A stretch of DNA of 64,000 nucleotides from JACNJF01 sp050288105 (GCA_050288105.1 JBNKDE010000014.1:1-64000); one strand, 5' to 3'; counted from the first letter of the stretch, positions 24,948-34,941 are shown. Notes: generated by a model from the letters alone, not told the origin. Translations and numbers: made by a program.

Positions 24948-25694
24948 ATGCCCACTCAACCTCCAAAAAAACTGTTACACCCGGTAGGAAAAGCCATCGC
25001 CGATTTCAGCATGATTAGAGACCATGATCGAATCCTGCTTGGTTTATCTGGTGGTAAAGATTCGTTATCCCTGTTACACATCCTGATGCATTTCCAGCGG
25101 CACGCGCCCATCAGTTTTGAAGTAGGTGCTGTAACCATAGACCCGCAAAGTGATGACTTTGACCCCTCTCCGTTAATCGGCTACCTGAAATCACTGGAAG
25201 TGGACTATCACTTCGTCAGTGAGCCCGTGGTGAGGCTTGCTGAAGAGCATATGAAAAAAGATTCATTCTGCGCTTTCTGTTCCCGTATGCGCAGAGGGCT
25301 GATGTATAAAACAGCGCGCGCGAATGGATATAACGTCATCGCCCTGGGCCAGCATCTGGATGACTTATGCGAAAGCTTTTTAATGTCAGCGCTGCACGGT
25401 GGACGACTGAAAACAATGAAAGCACATTATATTAACGATGATGAAGATCTGAGGATAATTCGACCACTGGTCTACGCGCGTGAGCGCCAGCTCAGGGATT
25501 TTGCAACCCGCGCTGAATTACCCGTTATCGAAGATAACTGCCCAGCCTGTTTCGCCAAACCTACCCAGCGCCAGCATATGAAGGAATTGCTGGCTGCGCA
25601 GGAAGCGGACTATCCAAACACCTTTAAAACCCTGCTTTCAACCATCCGCCCGTTAATGAGGGAAGGGTTACCAGCCCAGCTCAGTGAACAATAA
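24948..25694 (+). CDS. ttcA: TtcA-family PP-loop ATPase (probable tRNA 2-thiocytidine synthetase)
   Basis: This 248-residue PP-loop enzyme has LGLSGGKDSLSLLHIL (SGGKDS at 34-39), CAFCSRMRRGLMY (Cys 108 and 111), LGQHLDDLCES...HGGRLKTMKAHY, and DNCPACFAKPTQRQ (Cys 198 and 201). TtcA thiolates C32 of some tRNAs using an Fe-S cluster held by a CxxC and a third cysteine. This protein is about 60 residues shorter than E. coli TtcA and has CPAC where that has CGSQ, so it may be a paralogue with another target. The start at 24948 is used because upstream codons lie inside the terminator. Confidence 0.78.
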   Translation: MPTQPPKKLLHPVGKAIADFSMIRDHDRILLGLSGGKDSLSLLHILMHFQRHAPISFEVGAVTIDPQSDDFDPSPLIGYLKSLEVDYHFVSEPVVRLAEEHMKKDSFCAFCSRMRRGLMYKTARANGYNVIALGQHLDDLCESFLMSALHGGRLKTMKAHYINDDEDLRIIRPLVYARERQLRDFATRAELPVIEDNCPACFAKPTQRQHMKELLAAQEADYPNTFKTLLSTIRPLMREGLPAQLSEQ

Positions 25695-25715
25695 TTCGAT
25701 TCTCGCTGATGCAAG

Positions 25716-27167
25716 TCATTTCTTCCAGAAGCCCGGAGTAAAGAGTACCAGCAGGGTGAAAATTTCCAGTCGACCGAGCAACATGGCCAGACACAAAACC
25801 CATTTGGCAAAATCATTAATAGACTGGAAGTTCTGTCCCACTTCATCCAGGCCTGGCCCAAGGTTGTTCAGGCAAGCAGCGACTGCGGAAAACGCCGTAT
25901 CCTGATTCAGACCACTCGCCATCAGTAACAGGATCATTATGGCAGAGATCGCAAAATAAGCCGCAAAGAACCCCCACACCGCTTCAATAACATTATCAGG
26001 AACCGGTTTGCGTCCGATTTTTACCGCAAATTGAGCGGAGGGATGGACCAGTCGCTGTAACTCGCGTACTCCCTGCTTTACCAGCAGTAATATGCGGATG
26101 ACCTTGATACCGCCTCCGGTAGATCCTGCACAGCCTCCCATGAAACTGATATACAACAGCAACACTGGGAGAAACCCTGGCCAGCTATAGTATTCCTGAG
26201 TGGTAAACCCGGTGGTCGTACCAATAGAGACAACCTGAAACAGACCTTCAATAATGCTATCCAGCGGAGACTCAAAGGTCTTGTTGAACAGCAGATACAG
26301 AATCGTGATCAGACTGACAACCAGCAGCACCATGAAATAGGTCTTGAATTCGGCATCCTTGATATAAACCGTCAATCGATGCTGTCGCACGGCAGAAAAG
26401 TGCAGCGCAAAATTGACCCCGGACAGCAGCATAAACACGATAGCAATCAACTCAATGCTTCGACTATTGAAATAGCCCATGCTCGCATCATGCGTTGAGA
26501 AACCACCAATCGCCACAGTAGAAAACGCATGAGCGATGGCGTCAAACGCATCCATTCCAGCCAGCCAGTAGGCGATCCCGCAGGTGACCGTCAACGTTAG
26601 ATAGATATACCAGAGCGCCTTGGCTGTCTCCGTGATACGCGGCGTCAACTTGGTATCCTTTACCGGCCCCGGTGTTTCAGCACGATATAGCTGCATCCCG
26701 CCTATGCCCAGCATGGGTAGTACTGCGACAGCCAGTACGATGATTCCCATACCACCCATCCACTGCAGCTGCTGTCGATAAAAAAGGATTGAATGCGGTA
26801 ACTCATCGATACCAACGATCACCGTAGCACCCGTAGTAGTCAGTCCGGAGATCGATTCGAACACTGAATCGGTTATGGAGATATCATCGACTCCTGACAG
26901 GTACAGGGGTAACCCACCAGCACTACCCAGCACAAACCAGAACATCACCACCACCATAAAACCATCACGCAGGCGCAATTCTTTTTTATGCCGTATGAGC
27001 GGAAGGAATAAGCAAAGCCCCCCCACCAGGAGCATTAGGAAAGCTTTAATAAACGGGATGCCGGTATTTTCCTGATAGATCAGGTCAACTAGAACCGGGG
27101 GCAACATGGTAGCACTGAACACCATCAGCAATAGCCCCAGAACTCTTATGATGACTAAAATTTGCAT
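25716..27167 (-). CDS. trkH: Trk potassium uptake channel TrkH
   Basis: This 483-residue membrane protein is the K+-translocating subunit, with four M1-P-M2 repeats. Selectivity-filter segments are recognisable: SGLTTTGATVIVG, FSTVAIGGFSTHDAS, SIGTTTGFTTQEY and ACLNNLGPGL. It works with the regulator TrkA encoded just upstream (15-base gap). It converges on the ttcA-family gene with no clear terminator between them. Confidence 0.95.
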   Translation of the reverse strand: MQILVIIRVLGLLLMVFSATMLPPVLVDLIYQENTGIPFIKAFLMLLVGGLCLFLPLIRHKKELRLRDGFMVVVMFWFVLGSAGGLPLYLSGVDDISITDSVFESISGLTTTGATVIVGIDELPHSILFYRQQLQWMGGMGIIVLAVAVLPMLGIGGMQLYRAETPGPVKDTKLTPRITETAKALWYIYLTLTVTCGIAYWLAGMDAFDAIAHAFSTVAIGGFSTHDASMGYFNSRSIELIAIVFMLLSGVNFALHFSAVRQHRLTVYIKDAEFKTYFMVLLVVSLITILYLLFNKTFESPLDSIIEGLFQVVSIGTTTGFTTQEYYSWPGFLPVLLLYISFMGGCAGSTGGGIKVIRILLLVKQGVRELQRLVHPSAQFAVKIGRKPVPDNVIEAVWGFFAAYFAISAIMILLLMASGLNQDTAFSAVAACLNNLGPGLDEVGQNFQSINDFAKWVLCLAMLLGRLEIFTLLVLFTPGFWKK

Positions 27168-27182
27168 AGTGAATACAGTGAA

Positions 27183-28559
27183 TTAGAAATAAGTGATAGC
27201 GACCTGGAACAATTTCTCAACATCGGCAATATCACGTTTGTCAGTCAGAAACAGAATAACATGGTCTTCAGATTCGACCAGGGTATCATGATGCGCTATC
27301 AGAACCTCATCCCCTCTCACTATGGCACCAATAATAGTTCCCTTGGGAAGTTTCAAATCCATAATACGTCTGCCCACGACCTTGGAAGAGGTTTCATCGC
27401 CATGCGCAATAGCCTCTATGGCTTCTGCTGATCCACGACGTAAGGCATGCACTGCAACCACATCACCGCGGCGTATATGCGCAAGCATCGCACCAATAGT
27501 TACCTGATGCGGCGATAAAGCGATATCGATCATACCGCTTTCTACCAGATCCACATAGGCCGGACGATTAATCAGCGACATGACCTTTCTTGCACCCAGG
27601 CGTTTCGCGAGCATAGCGGAAAGTATATTTGCTTCGTCATCATTGGTTAGCGCGCAGAAAACATCCATAGATTCGATATTCTCTTCCAGTAGCAAATCCG
27701 GGTTTGCTGCGTCACCATACAGTACGATGCTGGAATCGAGATCACCCGCCAGTTGCGTCGCCTTCTGTTTGTCGCGTTCGATGATCTTGACCTGAAAGTT
27801 CTTTTCCAGGCTTTGCGCCAGCTGGCTACCAATATTGCCGCCACCGGCTAACATCACACGTTTGATCGGCTTATCCAGCTTACGCATCTCTGCAATGACC
27901 AGCGGGATATGTTTCCTTGCGGCGAGGAAAAAGACTTCGTCATCCGCTTCAATCACTCGGTCTGCGGTGGGCGCAATGGACTCCCCATTCCTGAAGATCG
28001 CCGCAACGCGCACATCAACTCCCGGGATATGCTTACGAATAGTTTTCAGCGCATGCCCAACCAGAGGACCACCGTAATAGGCCTTTACTGCAACCAGTTG
28101 CACTTTGCCTTCAGCAAAATCCAGCACCTGCAGCGCACTGGGGTGCTCTATCAGATGGTGAATATATTCGGTAACCAGATTCTCGGGACTGATACTGACG
28201 TCAACAGGGATCGCATCGGGGTGAAAAAGTGACTGATGCTGCATGTACTCCTGAGAGCGTATACGTGCAATTTTTGTGGGCGTACGGAATAAGGTGGAAG
28301 CGATCTGGCAGGCAACCATATTGATTTCATCGCTATTGGTTAAAGCGATCAGCATATCGGCATCATCAGCTCCTGCGCGCTTTAACACGCTGGGATAGGA
28401 GCCGTTGCCACAAATAGTTCGCAAATCCAGTCTATCCTGTAACTCGGACAAAATGCCCTGGTCAACATCAATAACTGTAATTTCGTTGCTGTCTTCTTTA
28501 GCCAGCTCGGTGGCAACCGAAGAGCCAACCTGACCAGCGCCGAGAATAATAATATTCAT
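27183..28559 (-). CDS. trkA: Trk system potassium regulatory protein TrkA
   Basis: This 458-residue cytoplasmic protein has two RCK domains, each an NAD-binding Rossmann fold plus a TrkA-C domain. The first begins MNIIILGAGQVGSSVATEL with ITVIDVDQ; the second begins about residue 232 with RVMLAGGGNIGSQLAQSL. NAD(H)/ATP binding gates TrkH. It follows ntrX at an 89-base distance and precedes trkH, all minus strand. Confidence 0.96.
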   Translation of the reverse strand: MNIIILGAGQVGSSVATELAKEDSNEITVIDVDQGILSELQDRLDLRTICGNGSYPSVLKRAGADDADMLIALTNSDEINMVACQIASTLFRTPTKIARIRSQEYMQHQSLFHPDAIPVDVSISPENLVTEYIHHLIEHPSALQVLDFAEGKVQLVAVKAYYGGPLVGHALKTIRKHIPGVDVRVAAIFRNGESIAPTADRVIEADDEVFFLAARKHIPLVIAEMRKLDKPIKRVMLAGGGNIGSQLAQSLEKNFQVKIIERDKQKATQLAGDLDSSIVLYGDAANPDLLLEENIESMDVFCALTNDDEANILSAMLAKRLGARKVMSLINRPAYVDLVESGMIDIALSPHQVTIGAMLAHIRRGDVVAVHALRRGSAEAIEAIAHGDETSSKVVGRRIMDLKLPKGTIIGAIVRGDEVLIAHHDTLVESEDHVILFLTDKRDIADVEKLFQVAITYF

Positions 28560-28648
28560 CGTTATTTAACTACTTATGATTCATGGTTTCGAATGTATGC
28601 AGAGGCGATACAGACGCAGCGTTTAAATTCAACCGAGAGTGTAACTGA

Positions 28649-29929
28649 TTATTTACGGTTATGTAGACCTAATGCCTTCAACTTACGATACAGATTGGTA
28701 CGTTCCAGGCCGATTTTTCGAGCCAGATCCGATACATTGTTCTGGCATATTGCCAGTTGTCGACGCAAATATTCACGTTCAAAAACTTCTCGCGCATCGC
28801 GCATATCCAGATTTAAGTCTATCGACAGGTTTAACTGCGTCTCAGTCAGGGATGAAGTCGGCTGTTGCACATCGGTAAATACAGCGCGGATTTCTTCCAG
28901 CTCGACATTGTCCGCATCGCTATTGGTCAATAACTGCCGGATTACTGATTTAAGTTCGACCAGACCACCTGCCCACTGGTGGTTACGTATCATATTCTGA
29001 GCAGCTACACCAAAATGCCGATACGGCAACCCCTCCAGCTCTGCATACCAGTTGACATAGTACTCGAGCAATTCCGGGATATCCTCAATACGTTCATCCA
29101 GCGAAGGGATATAAACTGCGCGGCGCCAGTACTCCGCAAGCTCAGGCATCAACTCATTGTTTTCGCGTAACTCCTCATAACGAAACTGGCTGGCGACAAT
29201 CAGGCGTCCACTTGAAGGCATATCAGACAGACGTTGCAACAACGCGAGTAACACCTGCTGTCCGTGGCGGTTGAGGTCAGTTACCTCGTGAATATAAACA
29301 TTGCCATTCAATCCCTGACGATAAAAGTTTTCGTCGGCCTGGAACGATTGCACTGGATACCCGGGTTTTCGCAGGTTAAACAGGTAATCTACCCAGATGC
29401 TCACCCCTGAGCCAGCCTGTCCTGTCAGGAATACCGTTTGATTATGCTGCGCCAGCTCCTGCATGGTGATCCTGAGCTGATGCATCTGCGCACTATTACC
29501 TATCGGTTCTTCAACCCGCTCGGCCTTAATACTCGAGCGGCCCTGCCGACTTTGCAACGCGGATTTAACCGTTCGTAACAGCTTAGCCATGGAAAGCGGC
29601 TTTTCGACAAAGTCAAAAGCTCCATACTTTGTGGCCTCTACCGCCGTTTCAACCGTACCATGTCCTGACATCATGACCACGGGAGCTGTCAGCTCCTTGT
29701 TTTCATTCCAGTACTTCAGCAGGCTCACGCCATCCATTTCGGGCATCCAGATATCCAGTAGTACCAGGTCAGGGTTGAAGCGCGGTTTTTGTTCAATTGC
29801 GTTGCGCGCATGCTCAGCGACTTCCACCTCATAGCCTTCATCTTCCAGAATGTCTTTCAATAATTCTCGGATATCAGGCTCATCATCTACCACCAGGATT
29901 TTACTTTTAACAGAAAGGGTATTTGTCAT
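28649..29929 (-). CDS. ntrX: NtrX-like response regulator with degenerate AAA+ domain
   Basis: This 426-residue response regulator pairs with the upstream NtrY. A receiver domain (about 10-125) has DDE (15-17), phospho-acceptor D59 in VLLDIWMPEMDG and K110. A central AAA-like domain follows (about 140-370), then a Fis-type helix-turn-helix (about 385-426, EREYLRRQLAICQNNVSDLARKIGLERTNLYRKLKAL). The central domain is unusual. Walker A reads GQAGSGVS (170-177) with Val instead of Lys176, the GAFTGA sigma-54 loop is absent, and Walker B is replaced by NVYIHEV. It probably binds DNA without activating sigma-54. The stop overlaps ntrY at ATGA-like spacing. Confidence 0.88.
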   Translation of the reverse strand: MTNTLSVKSKILVVDDEPDIRELLKDILEDEGYEVEVAEHARNAIEQKPRFNPDLVLLDIWMPEMDGVSLLKYWNENKELTAPVVMMSGHGTVETAVEATKYGAFDFVEKPLSMAKLLRTVKSALQSRQGRSSIKAERVEEPIGNSAQMHQLRITMQELAQHNQTVFLTGQAGSGVSIWVDYLFNLRKPGYPVQSFQADENFYRQGLNGNVYIHEVTDLNRHGQQVLLALLQRLSDMPSSGRLIVASQFRYEELRENNELMPELAEYWRRAVYIPSLDERIEDIPELLEYYVNWYAELEGLPYRHFGVAAQNMIRNHQWAGGLVELKSVIRQLLTNSDADNVELEEIRAVFTDVQQPTSSLTETQLNLSIDLNLDMRDAREVFEREYLRRQLAICQNNVSDLARKIGLERTNLYRKLKALGLHNRK

Positions 29930-32088
29930 ATTTTTATTTCACCAACCACTTCAGCGGGTAAACGTAAAATGATCTCCGCACCCGCCTTTTTGCTATTTTG
30001 TGCGAGTACCATTCCGCCATGCTCTTCGACGATTTTCTTAACAATAGCCAGCCCCAGCCCACTGCCACTGCTTTTGGTCGTTACATAAGGTTCGAACAGC
30101 GTATCAACAATTTCCTCATCGATGCCTGCGCCGCTATCCAGTACCGACAACTCAACATATTCACAGCCGTATTCCTGCATGCAGCGCGTATTTAACTGGA
30201 TCCAGCCTTTTTTGCCTACCGCTTCCAGTGCATTTTTGACCAGGTTATGGATCAACTGCCTGACGCGCACGGTATCCGCATAAATTCGCGGGATGCGGGC
30301 ATCCAGCTCGGTCTTAATCTCAACCTTTCGCTTATTGTCCCGATACAGGTCCAGCACTTCCCTGATAATCTGGTTCAGGTCAACCTGCTCCGGGTTTCTA
30401 TCAGCCGTACTCGCATAATCGGTAAAGGTATTCACCATCGACTTCATGGCCTCCACCTGCTGCACAATGGTGTGGGTGTATCGATCCAGTAAACTCTGGC
30501 GCTCCTCATCCACCTGTCCCGCCAGTTTGCGCTGCAAGCGTTCAGCTGATAACTGAATAGGGGTCAGCGGGTTTTTGATTTCATGAGCCAGGCGCCGCGC
30601 CATTTCGCTCCAGGCTGAATTTTTCTGCGCCTGGATCAGCTCGGTTAAATCATCGATAACAACAACCTGTTCGCTTAGCTCGTCCACGCGCTGATCCAGC
30701 TGGGTCCCCTGCAGGCGAAGAACTTTACGCCCACTTTTGCCATACACAATCACCTCTTCCTTCCAGTCTATCTGCGCTTTCATATTACGCCTGACCACTT
30801 CAAAAAAAGGTTTTAACTGGGGATACTTAATCAATACCTCAGTAATCGACTGATCGGTAAAACAGTTTGGCTCCAGGTCAAAAATCGATTCCGCACCACG
30901 GTTCCCCCGTTTGATCAAGCCAGCTTCATTGATCGTCAGCACACCTGAATTGATATGCTCGAGTACTGATTGCAGGTAATTTTTCTGCAAAGCTTCCATC
31001 AGCTGACTCTGATTCGCAACAGCGCGCGCACGTGACAGCTTACGTGTCATGGTATTGAATGATCGCGTTAAAAAGCTCAACTCATCTTCACCTGATACCT
31101 TAAGCTGCGTTTCATAATCACCCGCAGCAACTGCCTGGGTTCCCTCTACCAGATTATTGATCGGTGACACCAGCCGACGTGCAGACAGAAATGCAACATA
31201 GATTGCCGACAACACACTCAATAACCAGACCAGCGATAGCGCCAGCGTAAAACTGGTTTTCAGCGGGTCACGTAATACAGCCAGTTCACGATATCGCTCA
31301 TACGCCTGCTGTACGCCCTGGGTCAATTCGTTGACCTGGTCAGTTACTGGAAACAGCGCCTGTAGCGTTTTATCCTGTTCTGTTGCTAGCAGGCCCCGCA
31401 CCGGAACCACCACGCGTATACGAATTCCGCGATCCGAAGTATCTTCCATTTTCAGGTAATGGTTGTCCTGCCCCAGACTTCCAAAGGCCGTCTTTGCCAG
31501 TGTTTCCGGCAATTCGGATGAGTTTTCACTGCTGGAGGCCAAAATTTCACCATTCTTACCGACCAGGGTCAGTTCATTGGCGTTTTGCTGATTCCGAGCA
31601 TCGTTCAGGTAAATAACCCTCAACTCTTCAGGGATGGTAGGAATTTCACTGGCAATTTGCAGCGTTTTTTTAAGCGCTTCGCGTTTACGTAAATCGATCG
31701 CACTGCGCCCCAGTTGCAGGGAATCCTCCAGCGCCTGTTCCACACCCACATCAAACCAGCTATCGATACTACGATGCAGAAAGGTCAATGAAAAATAATA
31801 AACAATACTGACCGGAATGATGGTCAATATGACGAAAGCGCCGATCATACGCGTAGTCAACCTGGAACCAACGGCCTTCAGGCGATACTGCAAAATCAGC
31901 TTGTAAAAATTATAAACAATTAGACCAATGAGCGTAATCAATCCCAGCGCATTGAAAAACACCAGCAGGTTGTAATACTTTCCAAATGAAGCCGAGTTAG
32001 AGGTCGCATCACTGATGGAATACAGCGAAACAAACAGCAGAATCAACAATGCCATGATCGGTGCATAATTCTTCAGCATACGATTCAT
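29926..32088 (-). CDS. ntrY: NtrY-like membrane sensor histidine kinase
   Basis: This 720-residue kinase has two N-terminal membrane helices (about 8-25 and 38-60), a third near 90-110, a large extracytoplasmic region (about 115-275), a fourth helix, HAMP (about 305-360, SARRLVSPINNLVEGTQAVAAGDYETQL), PAS, HisKA with RRLAHEIKNPLTPIQLSAERLQ, and HATPase with VRQLIHNLVKNALEAV and GSGLGLAIVKKIVEEHGG. The start at 32088 has GGAGGTG 5-6 bases upstream and makes an ATGA overlap with the DUF4390 gene. NtrYX systems sense redox or nitrogen status in proteobacteria; the signal here is unknown. Confidence 0.92.
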   Translation of the reverse strand: MNRMLKNYAPIMALLILLFVSLYSISDATSNSASFGKYYNLLVFFNALGLITLIGLIVYNFYKLILQYRLKAVGSRLTTRMIGAFVILTIIPVSIVYYFSLTFLHRSIDSWFDVGVEQALEDSLQLGRSAIDLRKREALKKTLQIASEIPTIPEELRVIYLNDARNQQNANELTLVGKNGEILASSSENSSELPETLAKTAFGSLGQDNHYLKMEDTSDRGIRIRVVVPVRGLLATEQDKTLQALFPVTDQVNELTQGVQQAYERYRELAVLRDPLKTSFTLALSLVWLLSVLSAIYVAFLSARRLVSPINNLVEGTQAVAAGDYETQLKVSGEDELSFLTRSFNTMTRKLSRARAVANQSQLMEALQKNYLQSVLEHINSGVLTINEAGLIKRGNRGAESIFDLEPNCFTDQSITEVLIKYPQLKPFFEVVRRNMKAQIDWKEEVIVYGKSGRKVLRLQGTQLDQRVDELSEQVVVIDDLTELIQAQKNSAWSEMARRLAHEIKNPLTPIQLSAERLQRKLAGQVDEERQSLLDRYTHTIVQQVEAMKSMVNTFTDYASTADRNPEQVDLNQIIREVLDLYRDNKRKVEIKTELDARIPRIYADTVRVRQLIHNLVKNALEAVGKKGWIQLNTRCMQEYGCEYVELSVLDSGAGIDEEIVDTLFEPYVTTKSSGSGLGLAIVKKIVEEHGGMVLAQNSKKAGAEIILRLPAEVVGEIKI

Positions 32089-32657
32089 GGTGTCACCTCC
32101 CACTCGTACCACTCACTTTTTAAGTCCCAGTTATTTTGCCAAAGAGAGGAAGACTTCAGGGGAATAGGTAACTGGGACTGATCCACCCCTAGACGAATCT
32201 GCGCATGGTAGGGTCCATCATCGGGCAGGTTATTTTTATCCAGCAACGGGAAATCCAGTATTACGGATAAATGCTGGATGGCTTCCGTCAGCGTTGCGAA
32301 ATATTGTCGCCTGCCCGAGTTCACGTTGTAGACCGATGTTGCATCCAGTAAAGGGTGGTAATTTAGCTGGTACTGCTGCTTGATGTAGACCACCTGCTCA
32401 TCAAACCAGAAGGTTTTACTTTTGAAAATTTCAACTTCCATCAATAGCGGTAGATTAAACCCCTGATCGATCGCATCGGTAATATAGTAAGGAAGCTGTA
32501 TCTCAAAAACAGCATTCAGGAAATAGACATTCTCTTTTAAATGCGTATTGACAGATTTGATGACAAACGCATCCCCCACCTGGGCTCTGACCACACCAGA
32601 CTGCAGTGCCAGCATAAGACTAACTACCCAGATCAGTATTAGTCTTTTTTGCCACAT
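32085..32657 (-). CDS. DUF4390 exported protein
   Basis: This 190-residue protein with a Sec signal peptide (MWQKRLILIWVVSLMLALQSGVVRA) matches the DUF4390 family, which is regularly encoded just before ntrY in gammaproteobacteria. The mature domain is mostly beta, with FEIQLPYYITDAIDQGFNLPL and QLNYHPLLDATSVYNVNSG. Its conserved coupling to ntrY suggests a periplasmic helper for the sensor; that is inference. Confidence 0.82.
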   Translation of the reverse strand: MWQKRLILIWVVSLMLALQSGVVRAQVGDAFVIKSVNTHLKENVYFLNAVFEIQLPYYITDAIDQGFNLPLLMEVEIFKSKTFWFDEQVVYIKQQYQLNYHPLLDATSVYNVNSGRRQYFATLTEAIQHLSVILDFPLLDKNNLPDDGPYHAQIRLGVDQSQLPIPLKSSSLWQNNWDLKSEWYEWEVTP

Positions 32658-32665
32658 TTTATTGA

Positions 32666-34003
32666 TCAGCCTCTTTTCTCAAGTAGTGCATAATAGAATC
32701 CGTCCATACTATATGACCCTGGCAGTATCTGCCGGCCATGCGGTCGTCCGGAACCCCATTGTAGCGCGTTTAGCGGGCGCTCCACACAATCCGGCTGACG
32801 CTCGCAGAACCCTTCAATTTGCCGCTCATTCTCTGCTTTAAAAATCGAACAGGTACTGTACAGCATCAGCCCACCCGTTTTTAGCACCGGCCAAAGCGCA
32901 TCCAGTAATTGCTTTTGTTGCTTTACCAGCGACGCAATATCGCCTGGCTGGCGCAGAATTCGAATATCTGGATGCCGCCTGATAATACCACTGGCGGAAC
33001 AGGGTGCATCGAGCAGAATGCGATCAAACAGGGTTCCATCAAACCAGCTCTGTATCTGAGCCGCATCCGCATGAATGAGTTCAGCGTTTAAGTTTGCTCT
33101 TCGGCAGTTTTGACCCACACGAGCCAGCCGCTGTTCATCCTTGTCCAGCGCATAAACCACTAAATCAGCGGCTGATTGCAGAATATGCAAGGTTTTCCCC
33201 CCAGGTGCAGCACAGGCATCCAGTATCCGCATACCTGATCGACAATCAAGAAGTTGAGCAGCAATCTGCGCAGACGCATCCTGTACACTCACCAGTCCCT
33301 GATCAAAGCCAGGGATCTCAGCCACTGCCAACGCCTGCTGCAGAACAACCGCTGTTGGAATAATTTCATGAGCCTGGGCAGTAATATCATGTTGCTGCAG
33401 GGTTTGCAGGTAGTGTTCACGAGACAGCTGCTGCGTATCAACCCTGAGCACCAGGGGCGGGGGTTGATTGCCAGCCTGCATGATGGCGAACGCATTACTC
33501 CCCCAGTCCAGTTCAAACTGCTGTTGCATCCACTGCGGATAGGCAAGAGCATGCTCATCATCATTCAGGCTGGCGGTATTTGCGTCATCCCCTGCCGCAA
33601 GCGCGCGCAGATAATTGCGCAACACAGCATTAACCAGTCCTCGTGCCCATTTTTTCCTGATTCGATTGACCAGATTAACCGTTTCATTAACTGCCGCATG
33701 ATCATCCGTGCGCATAAAGCGAATCTGGTAAAGCCCGAGTAACAGGATGACCTGTACATCAAAATCCTTGGTTTTTAAGGGCTTGTTCAGCAGCGGCTTG
33801 AGTTCTTCATTCAGCACGAAGTAATAGCGGCAAAACCCATAACACAGCTCACTACACAGGCCCTGGTCACGACTATTGTTGAGATGAATTAACTGTTTTT
33901 CTAACTGAGAACTAAGCGATTTGCCCTGGCTAACTACCGATTGACAGATCCTCAGGGCAAGCTCCCGAGCATTATATTTTTTATCCGTCAAAACATTCGC
34001 CAC
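32666..34003 (-). CDS. rsmB: 16S rRNA (cytosine-967-C5) methyltransferase RsmB
   Basis: This 445-residue enzyme methylates C967 of 16S rRNA. An N-terminal NusB-like RNA-binding domain (about 8-135) is followed by a Rossmann methyltransferase: DACAAPGGKTLHIL (SAM site), LLDAPCSASGIIRRHPDI with a catalytic Cys, and LYSTCSIFKAENE with the second Cys. The frame starts at GTG (34003), overlapping the 3' end of fmt by 23 bases. Order fmt-rsmB is conserved. Confidence 0.95.
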   Translation of the reverse strand: MANVLTDKKYNARELALRICQSVVSQGKSLSSQLEKQLIHLNNSRDQGLCSELCYGFCRYYFVLNEELKPLLNKPLKTKDFDVQVILLLGLYQIRFMRTDDHAAVNETVNLVNRIRKKWARGLVNAVLRNYLRALAAGDDANTASLNDDEHALAYPQWMQQQFELDWGSNAFAIMQAGNQPPPLVLRVDTQQLSREHYLQTLQQHDITAQAHEIIPTAVVLQQALAVAEIPGFDQGLVSVQDASAQIAAQLLDCRSGMRILDACAAPGGKTLHILQSAADLVVYALDKDEQRLARVGQNCRRANLNAELIHADAAQIQSWFDGTLFDRILLDAPCSASGIIRRHPDIRILRQPGDIASLVKQQKQLLDALWPVLKTGGLMLYSTCSIFKAENERQIEGFCERQPDCVERPLNALQWGSGRPHGRQILPGSYSMDGFYYALLEKRG

Positions 34004-34910
34004 TCAGGTTGCGCGCATTTAACAACTGACCTGCCGCCTGACGCTTTTTGCCCGCAAACTGTAACTCAGTAATGCACAGCACCCCTTCTCCACAACTAAC
34101 CCTGACACCTTCGCGGTCATGAACAATCACCCTGCCAGGATTTTCAGTAGCGCTCTCATCAGTACAAAAAGCTGACCAGACCTTTACAGGCAGCCCGTCC
34201 AGACTCGTAAAACTTACCGGCCAGGGATTGAATGCACGTACCTGGCGCGACAGCAGACCCGCAGACAGAGACCAGTTTATAGCCGCCTCCTGTTTGCTCA
34301 GTTTATCGGCATAGGTAGCCAGGCTGTTATCCTGAGGAATACCTTGAATGCTCTGGTTTTCCAGTGCCTGCAGGTTATTTTTTAATAGTTCGGCACCCAA
34401 CACACTGAGTTGATCGTGCAATTGCGCCGCCGTGCTGTGGTCAGAAATTGATATTGCAGACTTTGCCAGCATCATTCCTGTATCCAGGCCTGCGTCCATC
34501 TGCATCAGCGTAATCCCTGTTTCGCTGTCACCTGCGAGTATCGCTCGCTGGATTGGTGCTGCCCCACGCCACCTCGGCAGCAACGAGGCATGAATATTAA
34601 TACAGCCCAGTGCAGGCGCATCCAGTACTGCCTGCGGCAGGATCAGGCCGTATGCGGCGACCACCATCAAGTCAGCCTGATAATCCAGCAAACACTGGCT
34701 GGCCTCTTCATTGCGCAATGACTGAGGTTGTTGCACAGGTAATTCAAATTGTTCGGCGCAGAGTTTTACGGGGCTGGCCTGTAACTTACGTCCGCGCCCG
34801 GCAGGACGGTCTGGTTGGGTATATACCGCTACCACTTGATGATTTGACTGAGCGAGCATTTGCAGCGCAGGAACAGCGAATTCCGGCGTACCCGCATAGA
34901 TGATTTTCAT
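33981..34910 (-). CDS. fmt: Methionyl-tRNA formyltransferase
   Basis: This 309-residue enzyme formylates initiator Met-tRNA. It opens MKIIYAGTPEFAVPALQML. The tetrahydrofolate-binding signature is CINIHASLLPRWRGAAPIQRAI (catalytic Asn and His) with MQMDAGLDTGMML. The C-terminal tRNA-binding domain begins near residue 205. It lies 31 bases after def. Confidence 0.96.
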   Translation of the reverse strand: MKIIYAGTPEFAVPALQMLAQSNHQVVAVYTQPDRPAGRGRKLQASPVKLCAEQFELPVQQPQSLRNEEASQCLLDYQADLMVVAAYGLILPQAVLDAPALGCINIHASLLPRWRGAAPIQRAILAGDSETGITLMQMDAGLDTGMMLAKSAISISDHSTAAQLHDQLSVLGAELLKNNLQALENQSIQGIPQDNSLATYADKLSKQEAAINWSLSAGLLSRQVRAFNPWPVSFTSLDGLPVKVWSAFCTDESATENPGRVIVHDREGVRVSCGEGVLCITELQFAGKKRQAAGQLLNARNLSGECFDG

Positions 34911-34941
34911 TAATCAGACACTCCTGACAGGGAAAAATGAT

